From Epithemia pelagica (lineage: Eukaryota > Bacillariophyta > Bacillariophyceae > Surirellales > Surirellaceae), in assembly GCA_946965045.2 (NCBI GenBank), contig OX337234.1, forward strand, positions 1,116,001 through 1,180,000: a stretch of DNA of 64,000 nt, in the 5' to 3' direction. A model generated the notes under the pieces. That model saw only the letters and a list, made by a program, of their open reading frames with translations, had not been told where the DNA came from and did not search any database. The first letter of the stretch is position 1, and each line of letters begins with the position of its first letter. The translations under genes were made by a program, and so were the position numbers. Positions 42,815-53,137 of the stretch are shown piece by piece.

Positions 42815-43236
42815 CCTTACGAGCTACGAGACCATCTCCTGTCTACATCACTCTATCCTAGGAGTAAGAGGAATCAGCAGGTAAATGTAAAGCATCAGCA
42901 TCTTTGTACACATTCTCCTCTATAAAATGTTTTTCCTTAGTTTGAAATGTATGTGAAAGTGTTACAAGGCTCTCTCGTCCGGACATTGTGCTAGATTGGG
43001 ACCTCAATAACACCATGACCTGAACTCTGGACGCAGGGCCACATTGGGTGTTGGACAATGGTAACCTGAAGAATTAAAACGACCAACTTGGAGTTCCTGA
43101 GTTTGCATTTACCAGCTCATCGTGTAGCTACACGTCAAGTTACCACAGTAACAGATACTACTACGAATTCGATTGTGTTATATTTGGTGGAGAGAAAGAC
43201 ACTGAAGAAAACCGGGAACCGATGAACAAGGAGTAG

Positions 43237-44146
43237 CAAATAGCCTTCTCGAATCCTTGACATGGGAGCCCTGGAGCCTTGTGTTGGAACGTGCTGTGCC
43301 GCACCACCCTGCCTCATTGTGGTACCCGCAGTACGTCGGTAAAATGGCTTTGGTTTTTGTGGTGTGATCCAGTTGGAACAGCAAAATTCGTTGCGTTCAT
43401 GATGGGCAAACAAGGTGGAAATTCCAGCACTTGCCAAATCGGTCGAACCAAGACCTGAGTGACGGACATGACGACCGGGTCTGTCAATACCACGCCATCC
43501 TTGTACACGCCACCCTGCAAATCGCAAAGCAAGTACGCTCCGTTCGAAACATGGTAGGAATAATGTGACAGAGGGCTTGCATCACCCGTGCCCAAGGAAA
43601 GGAATCGTCGGACCATCCATTGTTGGAGTTAAACTTTTGATAGTTGGAAATCTAGGGTTCTTGCGCAAGACTTTTTTACCGGCATTTGAACTTCCAGATG
43701 CGAATGTCCAAACTTCTGGGAGGTTGATTCTTACCATACGATCAATCAAATTCTTCTTGTTCCACTCGGTAATCAGATGGACTGCCATTTGGGAAGCGGC
43801 AATGTCGGTTTCAAAAAAGCTTTCTTCGATCATACCACGCTTCTTGAACTACTTGCAGACGCACTTTTCACCCGCTCGATCCCCTTTGGTATATTTACCC
43901 TTGGCAACATATCGAAAGGCTCCTTCTGCAAAGGGATTATTCAAGGCCTCCTCAGAAAAGGACGCTTGCGTCGCATTGTTCCGACGGGCCGTTTGAGAGT
44001 AATCGAGACGGTGAGACTCATGACGAGATGCCATACAACTTGCACAGCGCGATTTATTTACCAGAGCTTTTGTTCCACTGCTTGGAGCTAAAGTAATACC
44101 GATGCAAGTTGCGATGGCATTCAACGCACACCCGATAAGAGGGCAT
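43237..44146 (-). pseudogene. Alpha-kinase pseudogene (copy 2)
   Basis: Starts MPSYRVCVECHRNLH like copy 1 but then has a frameshift near 44075. Further lesions are a TAG replacing the Trp codon after CVCK (copy 1 has CVCKWFK), a frameshift near 43655, and another near 43455. Recognisable pieces: AEGAFRYVAKGKY, LPEVWTFASGS, YLLCDLQGGVYKDGVVLTDP, GSTDLASAGISTLFAHHE, MSRIREGY. Confidence 0.8.
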
Positions 44147-45133
44147 GGTGGTGTTTGGTCTAGAGGAAACTGAATTTGTATCTCTCGCCGGTTGTGTTGT
44201 TTGCTTCAACGAAAATGTGAGCGTGGGGGTAGAATTGTCAGTCGAGAAACATCAATCGGTCCCCAGTTGGCCGCGAGTTACGCGCCCCGCGCGTGTTTTC
44301 TGGACAGACAGAGGGACGTCAGTCACATAATAAGGTATTCTCGCACTCGCAGAGCTCGCATGCGGGCTTGGCCGGGTGGGCTCGTCGTCCACGCTCCTGT
44401 TAAACAACCTTGGTGGTTAGATTTTACGGTTAATTCAGGCGCGCAAAGACATCGATTCGTTATTGCCTCGTGATCCATGATTGAAACGGACGGATCGAGG
44501 GCCACTGCAATCATTCCGATGGACGCTTTGCGCGCTCGTCGGCTATTCTTGTTCATTTCCGTCACACTCCTTGCCGTTCGTGTTCCATCGGTTGCGGTCG
44601 TTCCGTGTCCTTGGCGGATGGCAATGGACGTTGCATTGGAGGAGGAAGACGACGAAACTCCACGAAACGTGCAGATGGCGGAAGAAATCAACCGACCAAA
44701 GATGGTCTCGTTTCTTTTGGGGGGCGGGCTTTGCCAAAGTTTTGGATCTTTCGAGAGAAGGCTTCCAATTCCAACACACCCACGCAGTTGCCCGAGCGAA
44801 CGAAACATGCGGACATTGGTGGGTGACGATCAATGACGACTCCCAAAGACTTGCGCCGCCCGTTTTCGAAAACCAAAAATTGACTGAACGAGAGAGATGT
44901 GTGCGCTATTTGTACTGGTCATCGTACCGTGAAGCCTTCCATCCATGTTGGACTTTACAATGCACGGAACAAAAATGGACGTGTGAGGAACACCAACGAC
45001 ACGTCAAGCACACAAGTCTTATTCACTCAAACAAAGTGTTGGATCGACATTCGGAAACTTTTTCAACACTTGTCATAAAAGACTAAACCTTCCTTGACCT
45101 TCAACTCCGGCATTCTCATGTTTCATAAAAGCA
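44147..45133. other. Intergenic; one weak secreted-protein-like ORF
   Basis: An ATG at 44519 opens a frame to 44836 with a signal-like start (RARRLFLFISVTLLAVRV) but no conserved feature after it. A longer overlapping frame (44481-45086) looks random. Neither is called as a gene. Confidence 0.25.
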
Positions 45134-46045
45134 ATGAGTCTCTATCCACAACATCAATGCGATCTACCAGACAACTATCCTCAATCATCTCCTTGTCCAC
45201 ATCCTTACAAAGATGATGAGCTTTCCAAAATGATCTCAGAGGAGGAAGAAGAAAGGGATCATCGCAGTGACCTCTACGAGTCAAACAGCAGTAGTGCAGC
45301 AACGCAAGAAGATGATCGCAAGCCCTTGTCATCCATCGAAGCTTTTCAATCAAACGTGGAAGATCTTCCACGTCGTTGCAGCGAAGTGACAGCGCATGAA
45401 CAAGAGACCCTCAAGCAACAGTGTAGGCCTCCACGAAACACCACACAGCAGTTGAATCCTCGTCGCCAATCTCGATCCAACAACAACAACAACGTGGACG
45501 ACGACGATCCTCTGTATCGCTACAACTTTTTCTCCTATCCCTGTCATCCACAACAATGGCACAACCAGAAACGGAAATTCCTCATGTTTGTTCGAATTCT
45601 GTTGCGATGTTTGTATGCACGAGATCGTCTCTGTTACCATCGTCTTCGCCGATCTATCTGTCATATTTGGCGTCGTGCCCGCCAAGAACAAAGACGACGA
45701 TCTGCCGAGCAACGTCGTCACTCCTCCACCACTGCCAGTAGTAGCTGGATTATTCCCCCGGACGAAGACGATATGGACGGTAGTAACGAGTCACGAGTGG
45801 TTCAAGTCCTCCTTCAAATGCATCAATGCTTGCAACAAACCTTGACCGAAGAGCAATGGAACATGGGAGTCTTGTACTGGAAGTACTACGTCCATCGAGT
45901 GAAACGTCATCGACAGTTTCAGCGACAACAACAAGAGCAGTACTTGCAGGTCCTCCACCATGGCAGGGAAGATGGTCATCGTCCCTTGGCCGTTGATGAG
46001 GTTCGGAATCCTCCCGTTCTCATTTTGGACACGGACTTGAAGTAG
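45134..46045 (+). CDS. Unknown diatom family protein, copy 2 (paralogue of 12.8-13.4 kb)
   Basis: 303 residues, single exon. An acidic/Ser-rich and Asn-rich N-terminal half leads to the conserved core FFSYPCHPQQWHNQKRKFLMFVRILL (in part: FSYPCHPQ, KFLMFVRILL), a basic helix (RLRRSICHIWRRARQEQRRR), a second helical block (LTEEQWNMGVLYWKYYVHR) and a C-terminal HRPLAVDEV. The order matches copy 1, which lies on the other strand 32 kb away. Function unknown; helix-rich, nuclear-like basic composition. Confidence 0.65.
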   Translation: MSLYPQHQCDLPDNYPQSSPCPHPYKDDELSKMISEEEEERDHRSDLYESNSSSAATQEDDRKPLSSIEAFQSNVEDLPRRCSEVTAHEQETLKQQCRPPRNTTQQLNPRRQSRSNNNNNVDDDDPLYRYNFFSYPCHPQQWHNQKRKFLMFVRILLRCLYARDRLCYHRLRRSICHIWRRARQEQRRRSAEQRRHSSTTASSSWIIPPDEDDMDGSNESRVVQVLLQMHQCLQQTLTEEQWNMGVLYWKYYVHRVKRHRQFQRQQQEQYLQVLHHGREDGHRPLAVDEVRNPPVLILDTDLK

Positions 46046-46800
46046 ACAAGTAAAACTTGTGTGTGTGTGACGAGGGATCCTTGCTATATGACGTCGGTGG
46101 GATCCACACTCTCAGCATGGGGGCTGAGTTCCTTGCATCCAGGGTGGTGTATTTTATCAATGTACATTATTTTTCGATGGAATTTGTGGAGGTATTCTGT
46201 GTATGGGAGAGAGAAAGATGCACAATGATAGTCAAAAGAGTAGGAAAGCAGACCAAGGGTAGGGTACTGCTTGTTTCAAGCTATAATTCTTTTTGTATAT
46301 TCTCGGGAATTTGTAGTGTTGATTCCAATGGACTCGTTGATGTAACGGGCTACGGCTACATTGCATTCGAATCTCTAATCATTAGGCGACGGCTGCCGGT
46401 AGCGAGACGGACCACCTCTAGAGACCTCGCCTCCACATGGTTCGAGCAAGAAAGGGCATGTGGCTCGGACCAGACAACTACCTCTAGATACTTACGGAGC
46501 CGCAGCGGCTGGAGATACTCCGCATTCCGCCAACGAGGAACCACAGAAATAATCCTCTCCGACATTTTTTTACCCAAACTGGCTGGGTAGAGAGCTGCTC
46601 CGCATTCTGCCAAGCGACACAATACCGTAGTACTTAGGTAGAACTACCAGAATCATCCCTATCCCTTCGCTGTTGTGTATCCAACATTAACATTTTGATT
46701 TTCGATAGACCCATGCCGAGAATACTCGTACGAGTATTGTGGACGTAGACGACGACCAATACACTACAATAGCTTAGGTCGACGTGCTCCCATACTCCCC
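46046..46800. other. Intergenic, no supported gene
   Basis: A 177-codon frame (46057-46590) lacks any protein-like feature and is not called. Contains a GTAC palindrome near 46728-46737. Confidence 0.5.
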
Positions 46801-47343
46801 TACAAGCTGAGTTCAGACAGAATGTTCCTATTGTAGCGCTCCAGTAGGAAATCTACGCAATACGCGCCAGCCATCTTTGTTTATATAGCCCGTATAATTA
46901 TGCCTCTGTTGTGCAAAGTGCCTCCGAAACTCGACAATCTCGCGTTCCCCCAGAAAAACTTCGTTTTGTACGAGACTATCGTGCGTGGGGTGCGTCCGAT
47001 GATCATGTTATTGTGGATGATGCCGATGCGTTGAACTGTTGCCCCATTGGTGGTGGTCCAACAACACCCTAAGGGAGCTGGATGCAGCTCGGCAACAGTT
47101 CAACAGGTCGGGACGGCCCTCCACCATGGTCAACAATGGACGGTTTTTTCGTAATCTTTTGGACGAAATTCTAGCGTTCGGAAGAAATCACACATTACAA
47201 AACACATAGTAAAATATTTATTTCAGCCACTAGGAAGTCGCTAGTCGGACACTAATAACGCAAAACGCTTTCCAGGATTACTCCTCTGGTACAAATTCTA
47301 CAGGAGTCTACGACAGGAACACACTCCCTGAACTCAGCTTGTA
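46801..47343 (-). mobile_element. MITE-like inverted-repeat element, copy 2
   Basis: 543 bp, ends TACAAGCTGAGTTCAG and CTGAACTCAGCTTGTA. The interior matches the reverse complement of 42264-42814, for example CGCGTTCCCCCAGAAAAAC and TGTACGAGACTATCGTGCG. No clear target duplication. Confidence 0.7.
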
Positions 47344-47515
47344 CGAGTATCCCTCCGATTGCGGGGGTACCTCCCGTCTGCTGTCCATACGGTTATTCCC
47401 AAATTTTCCAAAAAAATGTAAAAATTATTTCTTTCAAATTTCTTTTGATTTAGCACATTAGTATAACGTCCAAGCCAACTGTAATAACTGGCTTCGCCCT
47501 ATTGTATTGTGTAGC

Positions 47516-48195
47516 CGCTTGCGCTCATGAATGGGAAACAGGAACCGTGAGCCGTGAGACTTGACGAGACATGCACAGAGAAATCTACAAGCCCATTTTG
47601 TACTCTAAAGTCTATACTGTTTCAGAAGCGAGTACTCTTTACGTAGTAGTGGATCAAGCTTCACGGAATCATCACACACACACCATGAAATACACACACA
47701 TGGTGCAACACAAGCTCCTGGCACTTTGTCTATGGGAAAGATAAAAGCATAGTCCACTACTAGTTTAGGCTTCCTGCTTCCTGGGCTTACATACCCCATG
47801 ATGACGCTGTCAAACCTTCGCTTCATCATTGCAGTGGTTGATTGTTCATTGCAGTGGTTCATGTTTCATGTTGTCATCCTTCCTTTGATGTATTCCGCCT
47901 TCACCTGTGATCTAGGTGGATGGTTTTGGCCATAAAGTTGTCACTGTGGTCGTTCGTACGGCTGGATGGTTTTCTTTTGGTTTTTGGTGTGCTCATGGTC
48001 GTCTTTTGTGGTGTTGCTCGAAAAGTGAGACGATTCCTGGCCCTTGTGCCAGCAATACAAGGCGTGACCGGCGCGTCTATTTCGAACGATCGAAGGGAGG
48101 CTGGCGATGTCACCCGGCTGGCGCTTTGGGAAAAAATACGAGACAATTTTTTCCTTTCGGATGACGGACGAACAAAGGTACCCCCCAATCGCACC
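47516..48195 (+). repeat. ~700 bp duplicated block, copy 2 (with 29196-29908)
   Basis: Direct copy of the 5' part of the second Copia element, truncated after AATCGCACC, where unrelated GTAC-rich sequence begins. Confidence 0.85.
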
Positions 48196-48864
48196 CTTTT
48201 TGTACGAGTACGAATCCGTACAACAACGAGTAGCAAGAAAAAGAGAGTACAGATCAACTTCAATATTCCTGTACAGATTGCTCAAGCGAAATCGATCGTG
48301 CGACTTTCGGATCTCCGTACACTTTGAGTTACTCTCAATCGGAGATGGCTCGTTGTGTAGATGAAATAGTAACGGACTACTATCATTAAGTACGATCCGC
48401 CAAAGCCATGGCAGAATTATGACTGACAGATTGTTCCATGCTGCCAGAACTAAGCCGTTATTTTTCTTACAATATGCCGTGTGACTGAAGAGTCGCACTT
48501 ACCATTCCACAAGAATTAACAAAAAAGGAAAATAAAGTCGGGCTATATTGTCAGAATATTGCCCAAGACGCCTCGACTCACGGGTATTCTACTCTCTTTG
48601 CTATACTAAAGCTCCGCGTCATTGTCAAATTTGGTACGAACGCAGGATGAATCTGCACAAGTCTTCTCAAGCCATTTTCTAAGGCAAAAAAGGTCGCCCC
48701 TTGTGCTTGTGCATCCATTGCCACTGGCATCATCGCTCTTTTGGGTATCTTGTCGGTTCTTGGAATGCCTTGATATCATCAACGCATCCTCTCTCTCATG
48801 TTGTCATAAAATCAGAAACTGTCCAAAGCAAAGGATAACAATCTCTTGTTTGGACACTACAAAA

Positions 48865-51800
48865 ATGAAACTCCTTCTCTCGAACATTATGCTCCCCTTC
48901 AAGTCGTCGTCGAAAACGACGACCTGTCTATCAATGCTTCTGCTTCTCCTCGTCAAGGTCCACGACGCCTCCGCTGAGCTTCCGTTGGGATCGTTTACGA
49001 AACGATCGCATGATTTGCAAGGCGACGTCTTTGCCTTGAGTGATCGTGTATTGGAAGTGCGCAACATGGTCTACGATGGTTTGGGACCTGCCGCCTTCTT
49101 TTGGGCCGACACAAATCCAGTGCCTTCTGCCAATGGCCTTCGATTGGCGGAAGGGATTCCCAGCCGCACTTGTGGCACTCAAGCCTTGCCCGAGGCCAAT
49201 GGCGATACCTTTCGCTTTGAGTTTCCCGAAGGAACAAGTTTGCGTGACTACGTCGGTGGATCGATTGGTGTTTGGTGTGAGACGGCCCGTGCCAATTTTG
49301 GAGAACTCATTATTGATGCCAACATTGACTTGTCTTCGTTGAACACCTTGGCCTTGGGTGAAGGACCGCCCATGGAATGTGGAACCTTGACGATTGGTAC
49401 TTTTACCACGCGTTCTCATGAATTGGCCGGCGAGGTCGTGGCCCTCAGCGATCGCGTCGTCGAAGTTCGCAACCTTGTCTATGATGGGTTGGGACCAGCC
49501 GCCTTTTTCTGGGCCGATACCCGAGCCGTCCCTTCCAGTTTTGGTCTTCGACTGCGCGATGCGTCTCCCAGTCGGAGTTGTGGTACACAAGCCTTGCCCG
49601 AAGTTCGGTCAGGTACGGTTCGCTTTGAATTTCCCGAAGGTCAAACCATTCGTGACTTTGCTGGTGGATCCCTTGGCGTCTGGTGTGAAACGGCCGCCGA
49701 AAACTTTGGAGAAGTGATTCTGACAAGTCCGGCCTTGGGCTTGTTGCCTGTGGCCAATGCTGGCGCTGGTCCGCAAATGGAATGTGCCCAAGTGAGTTTG
49801 GGACGCTTTACGACGCGCGCTCATGATTTGGAAGGTGAAGTAGTGGCCCTCAGTGATCGTGTCATGGAAGTTCGAAGTATGGTTTACGATGGGTTGGGTC
49901 CGGCGGCCTTTTTTTGGGCCGACACATCGGCGACACCCACCTCAAATGGCTTGCGTTTATTGGATACACAACCTGGCAACAGTTGTGGCACGGACGAATT
50001 GCCCGAAGCAAGGACCGAAACCTTTCGATTTGAATTTCCCGATGGAACAACGATTCATGATTATGTGGGAGGTTCAATTGGTGTATGGTGTGAAACCGCC
50101 TCGCAAAACTTTGGAGAAGTCGTCGTGGGGGCCAACCTGCCCCTGTCCACCTTGCCCGTGTCGGCTGAGGGACGGGGACCGGCCTTGGAATGTGGCGAAA
50201 GTGGTGGCACGTCCTTTGCGCCCACACCAGAAGGGTACAATTGCGAAGAACTCAATGATGACTTTCAAATCCGATGGAAGGTGGAAAACGATCAAGTCTT
50301 GATGGAACTCATTGGTCGTATTGAAGACGATGGATACATGGCCTTTGGCGTCAGTGGTAGTGAAACGGAAGCTCTCATGTTGGGTGCCGATCCTGTTGTG
50401 GCCGACTTTTTTGAAGGATCACCCCGGGCTCGTGATTATTACATGAACAATCGAGGTCAGTGTTCCGTTGACACGGGTGTTTGTCCGGATGAAAATGCCT
50501 CCTTCATGAACGATGTCACGTCTGACAGTGTCAGTGGAGAACGCGAACAAGGATTGACCTTGGTCCGATACCAGCGTCCGGCAGCACCGTCCAATGTCAA
50601 TGATCTCTTGACTGGATATACCGTCGATCGAGCCATGAATGTGCAATCGGGAGAGTTGACTACTGTGGTCTGGGCCTTGGGACCGGTCGATGCGGTATCC
50701 GGCAATCCCTTTTTCCATTCCATTGACTTTTCCACAACCTTGATTCAATTCGAGTTTGGACGCAGTGTCGTGGACAATTGTACTCCCCTTCAACCCAAGG
50801 AAGATGACGACGAAGAAATTTTTCCCTTTTTGCGACCCGTCTTGCGGGATACCACAGAAATCAATGCTGTCATTGGTCCTTCCGGAGGTGATCGGGGATA
50901 TGCCTCAATTTCGGGTGGCCGTGCTGCTTGGGGTATTGCGTGGTTCCTTAATGGTAAGTCGCAACGATATTCAATGGGTTTGTCGTTTTGTTGTTTGAGG
51001 ACGTTTTCTCAACTTCATGTGTTGGATGATTCGATTGTTTAGACATTTTGATCCCCGTGGTCGAAATGAGACGAGGAACGACTTATACATTCCGTGTGAA
51101 TGGAGGCGACGACGAAGAATCCCCTTCTCAATATCACCCCTTCTACTTGTCGGACTCCGTCGGGGGAGGATATGTTCAGCAGAGTCCAGAAAATCGACTC
51201 ATGGAGACAGTCTTTGCTGGAATCCAAATTACCAACCAAACCGACGAGGGTGTCTTCGAATTTGAGCCCACCGCCGTGGGTCCCTTGTGTTCCTATGGCG
51301 AGACGGATGCCAGTTCGGAATCATCTACCGGAGGTAAGTGTTACACTAGGACTGGTACCGTCACAATGGACGTGTCATACACGACTTGGAATCTCACACA
51401 AATGCCTCTGCGAAACAGGCTTCCTCGAGTATTTCTCCTCTCTCGATACATCTTGTGCTTCCGACGAGATGATTACCAGTGCTGCTGGAGTATTGGAATT
51501 CACCCCCGACGAAACCACTCCCGATTTGATCTACTACCATTGCGTAACCCACACCAACCTTGGTTGGGAAATACGTGTCATTGATGCTGACGCACCATCC
51601 ATCTTGGACGTGAACTGCGATGCATTCGGCTCTGCTCCAATCCAACTGACCGAGGATCTTACCTTGAATGCGATTGTCGATCCCATTGAGAACACTCTCA
51701 CGGCCGAACTCGTCTACAATGGCATTGGATGGGTGGGAATGGCGTTTACAAACGAACAGCCAGTCATGGTTGGAGCCGAGGCAGTCATTGGGTTGCCGGA

Positions 51801-52821
51801 CGAACCGAACAGTGCTTCCAACCCTGCAAAGTACAATTTGAATCAGCGCTCTGATGCCGGAGTGGTTCGCATGCCGGCAGAGAAACAGACTTTGATCGAT
51901 GCCTCCATTACTCAGGAAAACGGAAAGACGACTTTGAAATTTACCAAACTCTTGTTTGAAGACGGAGAGCATCCCATTTTCTCCGATCGATCCAACACAT
52001 TCTTGTTTGCTCATGGTTCCAGTAACACGCTTGGCTTCCATGCTGGCTTTGGTGGGTTTACTCTCTTACCCAACCAATGCGCTGTCAGGATCGCTGGAGA
52101 ACTCCAAAATGCGCATGCCCTGAACCAGCAAGGCCAAGTCGGTGTGGATGTTGCCGATTTGAACCGTCCGCTATGGGTTGCTCATGGTGCTTGCGCCGCC
52201 ACTGCTTGGGGTATTTTGGTTCCGTTGGCCATTGGAGCCTCCTTGGTTCGAAAGGTCTTTGTCAAAATGGGACTTCCCGAAGGCGCATGGTTCCAGGTTC
52301 ATCGTGCACTCAACATGTTGGCCGCCATTTTGACCTTGATTGCCTTTTCGTTGGCCGTCCGTGCCATCAACAAGGGCAGCCCCGATGACCCCAATCATTT
52401 TGACAGCGAGATTCTGCACCGCCACACTGGACTGGTCATCTTTATTTTGACCATGGCACAAGCAATCAATGGTATTTTGCGTCCCCATGTTCCGCACAAG
52501 GAGACGGAAGAAAAGGAAGACACGAACGATGATGATGATGAAATCGGGGACACGGAGACTCCCGAGAAAGATGAGAGCAAAATGCCTCCGGAACAAAGCA
52601 CCATCGAGGAGAAGGGTCCTGTTCGTTTTGGATGGGAGATTTTCCACCGTCTTCTTGGTTTCACACTTCTCGGGTTTACTTGGTGGCAAGTGCAAGACGG
52701 TTTGGGATTGTTTTCCGAACGTTTTCAGGAAGACAATTTGGACACGGTTTTCTGGATTGTTGTCTCGTGCCTTGCCGGGTCGATTGGAGCGGTGGCAATT
52801 TTCGCGCGTGTTGCGCTTTAA
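48865..52821 (+). CDS. DM13x3 - DOMON - cupredoxin-like - DOMON - cytochrome b561 protein
   Basis: Three exons (48865-50953, 51043-51333, 51419-52821) joined across GT-AG introns of 89 and 85 bp give 1260 residues. The start MKLLLSN was chosen because a signal peptide (LSMLLLLLVKVHDASA) follows. Three DM13 domains (from about residues 41, 176 and 312) each carry the VYDGLGPAAFFWAD core. A DOMON domain (from ~458, NCEELNDDFQIRWKV) follows, then a cupredoxin-like region across exons 2-3 (RRGTTYTFRVNGG, YYHCVTHTNLGW), a second DOMON (~860-1010) and a C-terminal b561 transmembrane domain with haem-ligand histidines in WVAHGA, QVHRALNM, HRHTGLVI and FHRLLGF. The set resembles Skeletor-type and DOMON-b561 proteins; transmembrane electron transfer at the cell surface is inferred. 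Confidence 0.93.
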
Positions 52822-53137
52822 AAGGAGTTGTCCATTGACCAGAAGTCCCTTTCTGTGAAACACCACTCAACTTGTCCCCTGATTGAATCCTGATTATTAT
52901 TACAATCAGAGTCAACTCATTATTAGAAGAAGAATATAACCCAACGAGCTTTAGCATAAGGTCAATATAGCGTCAACATTCGACAAAGAACCTCCTGTTG
53001 TTCAAATCCAAATGATCGCGAGACCCAACACCTTTGAAACCTCTAGCGGCAATGACAAGTGGGCGACCAAGAAGAATGAATGACTCGGCCAAACTGGTCC
53101 ATTTGTGAAACGATCCTCAGGGATGCACGACGTTCTT

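Noticed and set aside
44481-45086. 201-codon open frame
   Set aside because: Trp/Arg/Ser-rich random-looking sequence overlapping another frame, no conserved motif, directly upstream of a better gene.
46380-46460. Possible tRNA because of GGTTCGAGC
   Set aside because: No acceptor stem or anticodon arm can be folded around it.
46057-46590. 177-codon open frame
   Set aside because: No domain, signal or homologous copy in the window; composition fits non-coding DNA.
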